A stretch of DNA of 64,000 nt from Entomortierella parvispora (GCA_963573315.1 OY752148.1:1231263-1295262), one strand, 5' to 3'; positions 20,462 through 32,800 are shown, numbered from the stretch's first letter. Notes: generated by a model not told the origin, from the letters alone. Translations and numbers: made by a program.

Positions 20462-21725
20462 TCAACGCGTGGTCATAACTGGTCTAGCAATGGTAGGCTC
20501 ATCATCGGTCTCTGTGGTTTCGTCCTCTTCGGGAAACTGCTCCGAAGGCACACTAATGGCGACGACGCTCGGGTCCTCAGAAGACGCAGCCGATATATCA
20601 ACAAAGAACGTGCGAAGAGCCGGTCCTTTGCCACCAAGGACTGGGGTGCTTCCGTCAAGTGCTGTCCTAGAGAATCCGCGTGATGTCAGCGCCATCAGCT
20701 CCACGTCCGAATCGGTATCTTCTCCTCCTTTGTAGATTTGTAGAGCTCTTGACGCAGGTGGCATAGGCAATGGACAGGAGTGATTCCATGCAGGCTGCTG
20801 AATGACATCTGAAGGGAATAATGGGACGCCTGCGCAAATCCCAAGTAGAAACTCTGTGTCCGAATCTGTTCTCTCGCCCTCCTGTACCAGGTGTGGATCA
20901 GAATCTGTCCGGTCTTCATCCGTGTGCACTCCATAATCTGATACCGTCCTGATGAAAACGCCAACAATTGCTTCTTCTGGTCGTATGGAAAGGCGTCGAG
21001 CTGCTGGCTCTGGTTCCGAGTCCGTTCTTTCGTCGTCGTCGTTGTCCTCGTCGTCAAACTCATAAATCTCAGAGTCAGTAGAGTCCACGTGAGCATTAGG
21101 GTAACTGCTGCTTTCCAAGCTGTCATACCGAATGCCAGTGGACCAAGGGCTAGTAGACTTTGGGGACCTGTGACGCAAAGGAAGCGACTGCAACTGAATA
21201 GATACTCCTGTCTCCTTCAATTGAGTCTGGCCACGCATCCAACGCTTTTTGCCCTTTCCTAAAAACTGCGTCTTTCGGAGACGACTTTGGCGAAGCTCAG
21301 GTTCAGATTCGGTCGCGTCCGTGTCCCATTTAGTTTGGCCAATATTGCTCATGTTGACCGACGCCAGGACAGCAGCACGAGCTGAGGTAGAGGTAGAGTC
21401 CGCAAGGTCTTGACGCGGTCGCTTCGAGTTCATTTTTGGAAGGTGGAACGTGTTGGACCCTTGTGCCTCGGGTTCAGAGTCGGTCCTGTCCGCGTCCAAG
21501 TCCTGTTCCTCATGAATGTTGCTGACTATGGGGTAATGAAACGAGAAAATGGGGTCATTGAGTTAACTGGATGGACGGGAGCAGTTTGAGGAGAGGTGCA
21601 TCTGTTGGCGGGAGGTGAAAAATAAAAAGTGTTGTACCTGCAGCCCTCTGCAAAGCGGACAGCTCGCCTCGGAGTTCAGAGTCCAATGACTCGCGAGGGC
21701 TCGCATTAAGGGCAGGGGTGGCCAT
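20462..21725 (-). CDS. Acidic protein with seven T-[DE]-S-[DE] motifs
   Basis: Two exons, 21638-21725 and 20462-21525, joined at a good GT/AG intron give 383 residues from MATPALNASPRESLDSEL. I recognise no family. The motif [DE]-x-T-[DE]-S-[DE] occurs seven times, at about residues 42, 99, 177, 195, 234, 247 and 298 (examples DRTDSEPE, DATESEPE, DSTDSEIYE, ERTDSDTE, EDTDSDVE), plus a degenerate TTETDDEP near 366. These are strong casein-kinase-2-type acidic phosphosites. A basic stretch (GKGKKRW) lies near residue 120. The protein looks largely disordered, without signal peptide or membrane helix, so nuclear or cytosolic. Its 3' end is duplicated and decayed at 16.46 kb. A Pot1-like OB gene lies directly upstream on the same strand (145 bp). 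Function unknown; a phospho-dependent scaffold is speculation. Confidence 0.7.
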
Positions 21726-21870
21726 TTCCCTTGCAATGGTCTTCGCGGGTGGGCATGAGGGGGAGGGGAGCTCAGGGAAGAGAAGTGCACAAGCAGACAA
21801 ACAAGAGCGTGGAGAGGACCATCCTTTCATCCGATCCTGGGCCACGTGATGGGATTTGAACGCGTCTTCT

Positions 21871-22797
21871 TTATTGTTCGCCATGGTTGTGCTGAGTGCC
21901 ACCCTGATCGTCCCTCTGCTTGTCTTTTTCGTTTCGTATCTCGTCCTTTTGCGTATCTTGTTCGTTACTGTTCCGTTGTTCGTTCTCTTGTTTGGTTTGC
22001 TCGCCCTGCTCTTCTTGTCCGTCTTGCACGCCCTTTTCACTCACTTCCTCTTGTACGTGTGAGAGAGGATGCAGCTCCTCATCTCCTTCTCCCTTCTCCT
22101 CGCTCTTTGGCTGTTTCATTTTGATAACCTTCCATTGTGTATTCAGGAGGCGGGTGATCTGGAGCTGCCAGCCATACTTGGAGTGGAACTTGTGCTTTTG
22201 GTACCACAGAAAGGCTGAATCAGCGCGCATGAAACATACATAAAAACACAAGAACACTTTTTGTTGCGTGATGGGTGATGGCCTTACGGATGCGCCCATG
22301 AGTAAAATAAAGTCCTCGTGCTCGATCGGAGGGAGATCTGCTAACTTTGCTGCAAAATACGCCACCGTGATTTTCGTGGAGGGTTCCAGTAAATCGATAA
22401 TTGTGAAGTTCAAAAGCCAGTCTGCAGCAGGCAAGCATAGAGGTAAGATAACGAGCAAAGATGGCTACTGTAACAATTTGTTCGTAAGAGGCACAGGAAG
22501 TTACACACCTCTGTTTCCGTATGTGCACTGAAAGGCTTTTTTAGGCTCAGCAGCAACGATTCCAAAGGCGTTGACTCCAGCCGACTCTCTACCCTTGAAT
22601 TTTGATATCCGTGTGAAATTGGGGCGATTTGTTCTTTTCTTGGGCTTCTTTTTGAAGCAGGTAACAGACTGTTCGTCCTTGCGGTGCAGAGAGGGGGAAG
22701 GGTCTGAAATCTTGTGCGAAGGTGGATCAGGGATAGGGTCCAAAGATGAGGGTGGAGACGGCAGGATCTCTGGCAAGATGTCCGGCTGGAAAACCAT
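21871..22797 (-). CDS. Small Pot1-like telomere OB-fold protein with acidic tail
   Basis: Two exons, 22509-22797 and 21871-22421, join in frame (G|AC) to 279 residues. Residues about 70-175 match the first OB fold of Pot1/telomere-end-binding proteins: GVNAFGIVAAEPKKAF, then DWLLNFTIIDL, ITVAYFAAKLADLPPIEHED and FILLMGAS, followed by GWQLQITRLLNTQWKVI. The N-terminus is Pro-rich then basic (FKKKPKKRTNRP), the C-terminus (from about 195) is a Glu/Gln-rich tail. Pot1 proteins usually exceed 500 residues with two OB folds; only one is present. About 24 residues after MGAS (22217-22289) look unlike the family and may be an unrecognised intron, although no consensus pair restores the frame, so they are left in. 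Start chosen at MVFQPDIL; an upstream ATG only translates leader. Alternatives: another single-OB ssDNA-binding protein. Confidence 0.6.
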
Positions 22798-23089
22798 GGT
22801 CGTTACGGAGAACAAAAAGGCGGCATAAAGGATATCGAGAAGAGAGATGGGAGAAGAGAGAGGAAAGAGCGAAGGCCTTTTGAGCTTGAAGTGGGAGGGG
22901 AAAAAAAGAGAGAGAGAGACAATCACGTGCCCAATGTACTTCTGTATCTGGTCAGGCGCGCGTCCCACTCCATCTCACCCTATCTTGTCCCCCATTCATC
23001 CCATTCATCCCTTCCTTCAACAACAACAGCAACCACCGCGTGCGCATCCCCCAGCCAGAGCAACACTGCAGCAGTCGTACAAAGGAACC
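22798..23089. promoter_or_regulatory. Short bidirectional promoter region
   Basis: 292 bp between the divergent starts of the Pot1-like and BSD genes. It contains an AG-rich run and AAAAAAGAGAGAGAGAG near 22900-22920 and CAACAACAACAGCAACC before the plus-strand start; no TATA box is evident. Confidence 0.5.
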
Positions 23090-25411
23090 ATGGATGACTT
23101 TTACCAGTTCATGAGCCCGCTCGAAAGCGCCACCCCTCCCACTTTCCGTACAGGAGCCACCACCACCGCCTCTACTACAACAGATAACGCCGACACTGCT
23201 CCTGTCCCAACTACATCCTCATCGAGCGAAGCAGCACCGGCTGTCATCCCTTCAGACACAACCGCTGCTTCGTCCTCGAGGTCGTCCTGGTCCTCCTGGG
23301 GAACGTCGTCTGCTTGGGGCGCGTCCTTCAACAAGTTAATTGAGCGCGGAAAGAAAGACATGAACGAGTTTGTTGAAGTCACAAGAAAAGATCTCAATGA
23401 GCTGGCCCAGACCGTCCAGCACGAGCGTTCCACAGCAATGGAGTCTCTTACAAAGAGAGTAGAGGTTATCAAGACGACCCTACCTCCTATCCCGGCTTCG
23501 GTCAACTCTGCCTCCGCAGACATCCTTGGAAAGATGACCCACGTCGTGGAGGGCATCAAGCAGGAGATCACAGAAGCCGCCTCTGGGCTGTCTTCTCACC
23601 CCACAGCTGCCAGTGACGATCCAGTCGCCGATTCAGACGACCCTTCCGAAAAGACCAGAGTTTCGACAGAAAGAGAAATTTCAAAGGACTCTGAGGGCGA
23701 AGGCGTGTCAACGACATCGACAGGACAGGAATCTGCCTCCCCGTCTACAGATGTGACTTCCTCGAATACATCGCGCGCCGAAAAGACTACGCCAGCTCTA
23801 ACTTTTGCGGGCACCGCAAGTCTCCTCAGCGCTGGCGCCTCCACATTGAGCCATACACTGACGTCGAGCACAAAAGACATCAGCTCAACCGCGAACCAAC
23901 TCTTCAAAAAGACGTTACCGGCAGTGGCGGAGAAACATTTGGGAGAGGCTGATCACTTCTTGAAGAGCACGACCGAAACATTGAAAACGAACGGACTGTT
24001 GGCTGAGCAATACGTCAACAAGTTTGGCGCAGGAATGGCCAATTTTTTGAACAATGCTGTGGTCATTTCTCCCCCAGAAGAGAAAGAAGTGACTTCAAGG
24101 AGCAAGAAAATGATGTATGTATACTACCCATATACGTGCCTGCCGGTACCTATAATGTCAGGACAAGAGAGCTGACCCTTTCACATTTCCAATCGCGTCA
24201 CAGTTTTGATCGCAAAGCCGCAATGCTGGAAAAGTTGCGAATGGACCCTGATACATATATCTTGGACCCGTTGACAACTATTGCCGACAATGACATCAAA
24301 GGACTGGAGCGGTACAGGTATTTCTTGCAAACGTTCAACATGGCGGAATACCAGCAGCGAACCGCCAGGCTGTTGAATGAATATCCCGAGATGAAAGCGC
24401 TGATGATTAAGCTGAGTAAGTTCACAGGATAATCTCTGACCCTTATATAAAATGAATTGTGGCTAATATTCTATGAATTTGAAACCTAGTTCCTGTTGAT
24501 GTTCCTGATGAGGAGCTTTTCTGGCAACGATACTATTTCCGTTTTTTCGAAATTGAGGAGGAGGAAAGAGACGACAGAAACTTGTTCAAGGTATTGCCAT
24601 CGTTCGTTTTAAAGCACTCCAAGTGTAATTTCTTCTTGGGGATCTCTAACTGACCTTGGGAATTTGTAAATATCTAGAGGTCGGAGCAGACCTTGCAGAA
24701 GAGGAGTTCACCTGGGACGATAATGATGATGAAGATGATGATGAGACCGCTGGAGGACAAGGAAGTGTGACACCAAAGGCAGAAGGAATGGCCTTCGATA
24801 CCCAGACACCAAAGCCCAGTCAGGACCGCCTGGCGACTGCTGATAATAGCGATGAATCGGAAGACAAGCAAGTTTCTGGATCAACCTCGACATTGAAGGA
24901 GGGTATCAAGCGAGAGCCATTGACCGCCGAGGCCCTAGCGTCGTCTCTTGCTGCCCTGCCTGTCCCAGGAGATATACCAACAGAAACGAACGATGCTGAA
25001 ACTCCTGCAGTTTCTTCAAGTTTGGCTCCAGCAGCAACAACAGAATCGGAGGATGAGTGGGGGACCGACTCTGTTCGTTCTGCCGCGTCTCCTTCTGCAC
25101 AATCGTTCTCGATCAAATCATCGACAGGTACAAAAGAGGGGAAATGTTCATTGGTATTGGGTGACGAGGACAGTTGAAATGGCATTCGGCTCATCTCATT
25201 TACTGGTTAACTACACTTTTTAGCTTCATCTCCAGTACTGGAACAGCCGGCACGGCAGGCCGCCAACTCTGGCAAGCAAAAGTCAAATGAAGCCAAGGTA
25301 TGACACTGCTTACTCTCTTCCTTCATGGACATTTTCTTTGATAAATTTTGTCCGCTATTCTTACAATATTTCTGTACTTAGGAGGAGGATGACTGGAGCG
25401 ACTGGGAGTAG
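23090..25411 (+). CDS. BSD-domain protein
   Basis: Six exons: 23090-24114, 24204-24415, 24490-24590, 24680-25127, 25224-25297, 25382-25411, totalling 629 residues with all phases consistent. Residues 20-90 are Ser/Thr/Ala rich. About 90-330 hold amphipathic helices (KDMNEFVEVTRKDLNELAQT). The BSD domain spans exons 2-3 (DPDTYILDPL, FNMAEYQQRTARLLNEYP, then ELFWQRYYFRFFEIEE with the Phe-Trp pair that names the fold). The C-terminus is acidic (EEFTWDDNDDEDDDE) and ends EEDDWSDWE. This architecture is that of fungal and plant cytosolic BSD/synapse-associated-protein-1-like proteins rather than TFIIH p62. Its molecular role is unclear; several such proteins associate with membrane or TOR-linked processes. 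The start follows an ACCATGG context. Confidence 0.85.
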
Positions 25412-25754
25412 CGACAGCACGTTCCCCCTCGAGATCATTCAAGGACCTTGCAAAACCGAATAAAAACGATCTACTTTCAGAAAAAGGTCATGTGACGTCC
25501 TCCGGCTTGGCGCCGTCCAAAACTCGAAGGACCTGTCCTTCAGTTGACCTCTTTTGCTATTTTTCTTTGACTCCCTCCCTTCCTCCCTCCCTTCTCCATT
25601 CTCCCTGCTCTTGCCCTGCTTACATACTTACTTAGCAGCCCCATCGACGGCAATCTTGGAGACGGACAAACTTGAACATTGGCAACCTATTTCTCAACGA
25701 CAGGACATTTCTCGCCTCCATCTTTTCTTTTTTTTTCTCTACACTATCGGCGTC
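25412..25754. other. Intergenic region between the BSD gene and palA
   Basis: 343 bp. AATAAA at about 25459 could serve the BSD transcript; from 25540 on the sequence is a CT-rich leader for the downstream gene. Nothing else seen. Confidence 0.4.
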
Positions 25755-28700
25755 ATGAGCAACATCCTTGCCATCGACTTCAAGCGAACTGAGGCTCTGT
25801 CCATGACAAAGAGTCTGAGCGACTACATCTCCACGTCGTACGCCGAGCACCCTGACACTTACCAGGATGACTTTCGCGTCTTGGATGAGCTCAGGGCGGA
25901 CATTGTCAACCTAGAGCCCCATCAGAACGCGCTCAACAGACTTCTCAAGTAAGTGCGCCACGACTTTGCCTTGGCGCCCAGCAAAGAGTTCTGGACTTTT
26001 GGACGCTTGGCCACTTTTGTCTCTGTTGTTCGCATGTTGCGTATGTTGCCCATGTGTGCTAATGCTATCTCCCCCGCTGCCAGATACCACGCGCAGCTAG
26101 TATTTATCAGCTCAAAGTTCCCAATCGATGTAAGCATGCTGCCAAGCATTTTTTGAAAGGCCTTTCTTGATCACACGGGAGGATCGACTTTTGGCTAACG
26201 CTACGTGCTTTTCATGGATGTATATCCACTATAGACAGGAATCGAGTTTCCTTGGGCATTGGTCAACAGCACGGACAAAAAGATGTGTATGTCTTGGGAG
26301 TTATTAATGTCAGGTTATACAAGGGACAATCGACAGCCCGCTCCTAATCAGCGTGCTATCCGTCTGACATTGCTTCCCTCATACAATAGATTCATTCAGG
26401 AATATGTACTATGAACGGGCATGTATCTGCTTCAACATTGGAGCGATGTACAGTCAGCTTGGGAACAACGAGAATCGCAGCACGGCTGAAGGATTGAAGC
26501 GCGCTTACGCTCACTTTCAGGTTTGTTGAATCACACAAAAGATATGCATTGGCATTGGCTGACGACTATATGACTTACTGAGTATTGCTCCACTTTATTT
26601 ATACAAACACACTACAGAACGCTGCCGGATCATTCCAACATCTGCGGGACACTATTATTCCAGAGCTTAGGATTGCGCCTACGCTGGACATCTCCACGGC
26701 GGCGCTCACAGTGTACATTCAACTTATGCTGGCTCAGGCACAGGAATGCTTCTGGCAGAAGGGAGCTCTTGGTGAGTTCAAGAGCAGGAAGCAGGCGTAC
26801 ATCACACAATGGCCAAAGTCAACCATCTGACACTATTCATTGGATTTGTAGACCAAATCAAGGATGGAATCATTGCCAAGCTTGCAGCAAAGGTGGCTGA
26901 CTATTACGAAGCCGCCAACGAAGGTGCAACGCACAGCACCATGTCGTCCCTCTTTACGACTCCTTGGACGAGTCAGATGCAGGCGAAGGCATTCCATTTT
27001 GGTGCCGTCTCTCAGTACCGAAGATCTTGCGAATGCATATCACAAAACAAATACGGCGAGGAAATTGCCCGCTTGCAAACTGCAGAAAGGCTGGTGAACT
27101 CTGGCCTAGAACTCCAGCGAAACCTCAAGGAGACTGTTGTGAGTGATCTTCGCTCCCTCCAAACCGCCATCCACCGCAATCTGTCTAGGGCCGAAAAGGA
27201 TAATGACATCATATATCTAGAGCCGATCCCGACTGAGACCTCGCTGATAGCCATTGGAAGAGCAGACATGAGCAAGCCTACGGTCATTGCTGAGATCTCC
27301 AACCCGGTGCCACTGATGAATGAGCACAACATGCTTCTAGGAGTACCCCTGTTTTCAAGACTGGTTCCTTTTGCAGTTCACCAGGCAGCAAGTGTTTATA
27401 CCGAACGCAAGGAGAGAATTGTCAAGGAGGACATTGGAGGAAAATTTGATGAGCTCACTGGAATTTGCTACAGGTAAAAATGGCGCTTTGAAATGAACTT
27501 TGTGTTCCTCTTTGAGACATCATCAAAACGATCTGACAAGATGAATTTTGTTTCTCTAGTCAAATGCAGGCATTAAATCTTCCAGGAGCACTACAGGCGT
27601 TGGAGCAGCCTGTCGGACTTCCCCCATCGCTGATTTCCCATATCGACGAGATTGTTGCCGAAGGTGGTATTAGGGCTCTCCACGAGATGCATGAAAATGT
27701 TCGGAATCTTTCCCGTCAAAATGCAGCCATCTTGGATGAAATCTTTGAGGCTCTGCAGCAAGAGGCAGAAGAGGACGATGCGATGAGACAGCGGTTCAAG
27801 GACAGATGGAATCGGCCAACGTCCGCATCACTCACGGTCACGTTTGTAGAACAGGGTCGCAAGCACCGAGAAACACTGGAGACGGCCAGAAAAAGCGACC
27901 AAATCGTAAAGAGCAAGCTGGAGGCTCTTCTTTCCACCTGGGGCAGGTCATTGGAGCTTCTTAGCAGTGGAAGAGTGAGAGCATGCAAAGACACAGTGTG
28001 ATGGAAGCTCTTGAAAAGAAACCTGTCTAACTTTCGTGCTATTCAAAAATTAGGCCGAGGTTGAGCGTGCAGTCCCCAACACTACCAACGCCCCTGGATC
28101 ATCGGATCCTGAGATTGTCTACGACTTGAAAATGTTGTTGGAGGAGGTGGACCAAATTATTAAGGCCCGTCGCATCAAGCTAGAGGAAATCAAGAGAATT
28201 GCGGATGAGGACGACATTGGGCCAGCTCTGGTTGCCATTACAAACAAATTAACGGCTAATTCCTCTGCGGTCAAAATTGAACCAGCCCATTTCGAAGCAC
28301 TCTTCCAGGAGCAACTCAAGAAATATGACGGCTACAAGCGACTAGTAAAGGAAGAGACGGCCACACAGGAAGACCTTTTGTTTGCTATACAGGTAAATAC
28401 ATAACTTTCGTATGGAGACGATCTTATTCTTTTAGTCCGACTGACATGTTTTCCTTGATTTTCGATTCGTTAGGAGACAAACAAGGCCTTTGTTGCCTCA
28501 AGAAGGAGTAATTCTGCTGTCCATCAGCGGGAAAAGGCATTGCAGAATCTTGATGCTGCTTTCCAAAAGTATAAGGCTATCCTTGGTAACTTTAAAGAAG
28601 GAATCCAGGTACGTCGTTCTTCCTGGCATAGTTTACACTCCATGTCATTCGTACCTACCACTGACGGAATTGAGGCTAACACGGACTTCTCTCCCTCCCT

Positions 28701-29373
28701 CTGGGTTAGTTCCATTGCGATTTCGAAAAGATCTTGGTTCGTCTACGAGATAACTGCCGTGATTATTTTTTCGCTCGGAAAATGGAGGCAAAGGACTATC
28801 TGAGGTAATTTAGAAAAAAAAAGTCTCGTCAAACTGTAGGCCATAGTTTTAATTTGCTCACTATCAATCTTCGTTTATTCTTTTTCGACTGGCAGCGAGG
28901 TGACAGCGGGCATGTCGGCCATGAACTTGAACCGATCGCAGCCTCAAAGTCCTGTGAAATCTTCTCCGTACGAGGGTGCCAGTGCCCCACCCCCGTCCTC
29001 CTCTACGGGGTCTGCATGGAATCCCGGTGTGGGCGTTCGATTTGGAAACAGCGGGAATGCTTCACAAGCAGGACCTAATATCTCAGCATTCAATAACTCT
29101 AGCCCATACAGTCCACAGCAACAACAACAGCAACAATACAATGGTGTTCAGTCAGGTAGACCAGAGAACCTTGCCCAACAACTTCAACAACAGTTCCAAC
29201 AAAAGCAACCAGCTCAAGCTCAAGCTAGCCTCCCTCCTCAAAATGCCACCAACAACAATAACAACAACAACAATCCTCCTTATCCCCCTCCAGCAGCCTC
29301 TCCACAAAACAACGGCAACACGCCTTGGGACCCAACAAAAGGAGTATTTTTTGGAGGCAAACCAAAGAACTAA
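25755..29373 (+). CDS. palA: pH-response regulator PalA/Rim20 (Bro1-ALIX family)
   Basis: Scaffold of the fungal ambient-pH pathway that binds ESCRT-III Vps32/Snf7 through the Bro1 domain and the PacC/Rim101 factor through its V domain. Eleven exons (25755-25948, 26084-26129, 26235-26286, 26390-26520, 26618-26771, 26852-27473, 27560-27974, 28054-28392, 28474-28608, 28710-28804, 28896-29373) give 886 residues. The Bro1 domain (about 1-380) shows [44 protein letters not shown] and [12 protein letters not shown], then [14 protein letters not shown], close to fungal PalA rather than Bro1/Vps31. The V domain is about 390-730. The tail is Pro/Gln/Asn rich with a poly-Asn run and ends [17 protein letters not shown]. 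It converges on the PH-Sec7 gene. Confidence 0.92.
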
Positions 29374-29411
29374 ACATATAATAAAAACCATCATGTTCCC
29401 CTCTTTGTTTG

Positions 29412-29446
<35 letters not shown>

Positions 29447-29503
29447 GAGAAAGACGCATTGGAGGAAATCTATGGCAGTGAGCACTTTATTTTCTTTGGT
29501 CGT
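29374..29503. other. Convergent 3' region with a 30-T tract
   Basis: 130 bp between the palA and Sec7-gene stop codons; contains an ATAATAAAAA run just after palA and thirty consecutive T at 29416-29445. Probably shared 3'-end processing sequence. Confidence 0.5.
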
Positions 29504-29733
29504 CTAGGACTGCGTCCACCAGATCTCCTTTCCCTTGACTTTATGCACACGTCCAGAGACGGAGCCAATAACGACTTCTTCATCGAGATCATCGGTCGCT
29601 TCTCCAGAGATGGAGATAGCAGGCGCGGCAACTGAAGCTCCTGTTGTTTCTACATGAACGGGTTCACGGTCCACATCATCCTGTCCCTGCACCAGTTGCT
29701 CCTCTGTCTCTAGCATCATTTCGATCGTTTGCG

Positions 29734-29829
<96 letters not shown>

Positions 29830-32800
29830 CTAACGAGTTAGGAGCCACGTCGATAGGAGAGGGTCCGGTAAGTTGCACCATTGGAACAGCCATATCCAAA
29901 GCTGGACCAGTCGGTATCAACGGCAAGGATCTCCGTGGAAAATTGCTGTCTCTTGCCGCTGCGTACTCTTCTTCACCTTCTTCGTCATAAGAGTACTCTT
30001 CAGCAGTGTATTCTCCATCATGGTCGTCTTCAGTATAATCGCCTTCCATGTCATCATCATCGTCTTCGTCGTCCTCGTAGGAATCCTCCAGCGACTCGTT
30101 ATCCTGGTTTGCTCGCCGCATGGCTTCTATGCGCTGCAATCTATCCCTACCAAGGGCGCCCATAAAGCCGAGCATCAGAGCCATCAAACTGTTTTGCTCC
30201 ACCAACTTGACCAGCTCCCAGCCGTGACGATCAGGAATCGCCGTTCCGGGTTTGGGCATCTTGCACATCCAAGCATCCTTGACCGCCGCCGCGACGATAT
30301 GGCTTCCAGAGTTGGCCCATTCAGCTCCCGCGCCATGGCCCAAAGTTGGACTGCCCGCGCCAACTCCTGCAAGAGTCGCTCCGTTGGGTCCAAGGGATAT
30401 GTGCGAGTCTCTGACTGACCCTTTGCCCGCCAGGGCTCCCGTACCCACGCCATTCTCGATTGGTATACCCAGACCAAGGCCCCCAATCGTCGTTGGCGTC
30501 ACTGGAAGAGAAAGCGACGAGTGTGCGTCCGCGGGGCCATTGGCGCCCTTGGTGGGTGGCGCCACTGCGACTTCATCCTCATCCGAGGCCTCGACTCCCA
30601 GAAGTAACTCTTTCAGAATCTGAAGTCCAATGGATTGCTCCAGTCCTGTGTGTTCATTCAGCCGGTCTGCGTTCTGGCCCTTTGCCACCAAAAGACATTC
30701 GCTCAAGACTCGAGCCCACTCATCCTTCTCGGCTGCAGAAGACGTTCCAAACAAGTATCGACGCCGGGTTCCCAAATCATTTAGAAGCGAGATTTGGAAC
30801 GTGTGTCTCATAAACTGGCGCTCAATGGCGATCGTATGTTTGGTCGGCAAATTCTGCAAATCATAAAAGTGCTCCGGCATCGCGCCCGCGCCCGCCTTTT
30901 CTGTCGACAACCGCGGTTGAATCGTCAGGGTCTTCCTCCCTGGAACTGAGCCCGTAATCCTGAATCGCTGACTTCGATGGGATCCAAACTCGAGGACAGA
31001 GGGTTCACACTTGAGGTCCCGTCCTCCCAAGTGAATCGAAAAGGCTGGGTTCATGACAGGCACCGTAATGATGATAGGCTCTGAAGGGATTTTGAGGGTC
31101 AGCCTGGGTGGCAAAGTGGAAGGAGACATCATGATGGGCCAGAGCTTGCGCATTGCCGCAGGGACAGATGACGCGTGCACACCGCCTCCATTTGCATTGG
31201 GCTTGTCGAGATCAATATCGAGTGGTTGATGACAAATAGACGAATAAATATTAAGAAGAGTATCCCTGGGGACAATTCGCTGTTGGTCCAAGAGTTGAAA
31301 CATCTCTACAAAGGATTCCTGGGTTGGTGTGGGGAAAGCGGTCAGATCGTCCAGCTCCATAGTCAGGTATTGTTGCGCCGCCGGAGTAGGTGCCGAGAGA
31401 TTCGATTCCATGGTGGGGGTCGAGGGTATAGTAGGCGTAGATGGCTGGGAGCCAATCCTGGGGCGCACCAGCGTCCCGACCTCTTCTCTGTCCTTGACTA
31501 AACTAGCGCCTTCGTTGTTGTGCAGTTGAGCATTCAGGACAAGCATGGCAATGACTAGCTTGTGAGCTATGGATGCATCAAACACCACAACGTTGACATT
31601 CGCTTCGTACCATCTCTTCGTAAACTCGTCAAGGATATAGTCGACCACGTTGAAATTTCGATCCGATGATCCTGATCGTTGCTGTTGGGACGTTGCTCTT
31701 TCTGGTAAGCAGAGTCGGCCAAGCAGTATCCGAAGGGCCTCATCGAGAAGCACGCCTGCAAACTGACATTGATCCAAGAAGGACCTATACACATGTCGGT
31801 TAGCAGGCGTAGCCAAGAACAGCGCCAGCTGCGACTTTGACAGTTCGGGGGTCTTGAACAGGAGATAGGCCACTGAGACTGGATCCGGCTGTAAGGCTCG
31901 CTTCTGAATAAAGGCATTCAAGGCTCTGGTTGGGTTCTGGTCAAACGTATGAATAAACTCTGCCAGTGCAGGTGGGATCTTGCGGCCTCCCGCATTGCCC
32001 GTATTCCCGTTCTTGGCATCTTCCTTGTCTCTGGACAGACTGAGGCTAATCTTTTTCAGCTCAATCACATCCTTGACCTGGAATCGACTCTCCATGGTGG
32101 GGTGTCCATCCGACATTGGCTTTGCTATCAGCAGAAGGTCGCTGAAGAGGAAGAGATACCGGTCCTTGACTGTTGAAGTGTTGATCACCTGCAGAATCTT
32201 GCCATGATGGATGCATTTCCGTGGAGGGTTGGTCAACGACACTGGTTTCTTTTCCTTTGCTAACGGATCGACCGTCAACAGGCTGTTTCGAGACATTCTT
32301 TGGCTGAGTGGTGTTGGGGCTTTGACATGCTTGGGTCTTGCCACCCTTGCGCCTGATCGAGGACGAGGAGGCGGCGCAGGCAGCGGCGGCAAGGGCTGGT
32401 TGACGGTGTTGGGTGCAATAGGCAGGATCGAACCCAGGTCCACAAGAGTCGACAGATCGCCCGAGTGGACCACCATCTGAGGGCGAATCTCTGGGGAACG
32501 AGACAGCGGAACCCTGGGTGTGGAACTGCCGGAGTTTGGCGAAGGAGGCGCGGGGGAGAGTGGGTGGACAGCGCGTTGGTCCTTGATGCGAACAGTTGGG
32601 CGGGCGACGGCGGGCGCGATGAGTCCTGGATAGATTCCTTGGTCCCTGTTGCCCATGGGGTCTAGATGGATAGCGTAAGCGAGTCTTTTTTCGTTAGCAT
32701 CAGGTGGACATGGACCCAGTAGACACAGTAGACACAACAGATACCTGCGACCAGCCCTGCACTTACCAGCCATGCTGAACATGGGATGCACTGTGCCAGT

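Noticed and set aside
20462-22797. Crinkler or toxin-antitoxin interpretation of the TDSE/Pot1-like pair
   Set aside because: No Crinkler N-terminal motif, no toxin fold and ordinary introns; the sequence does not support it.
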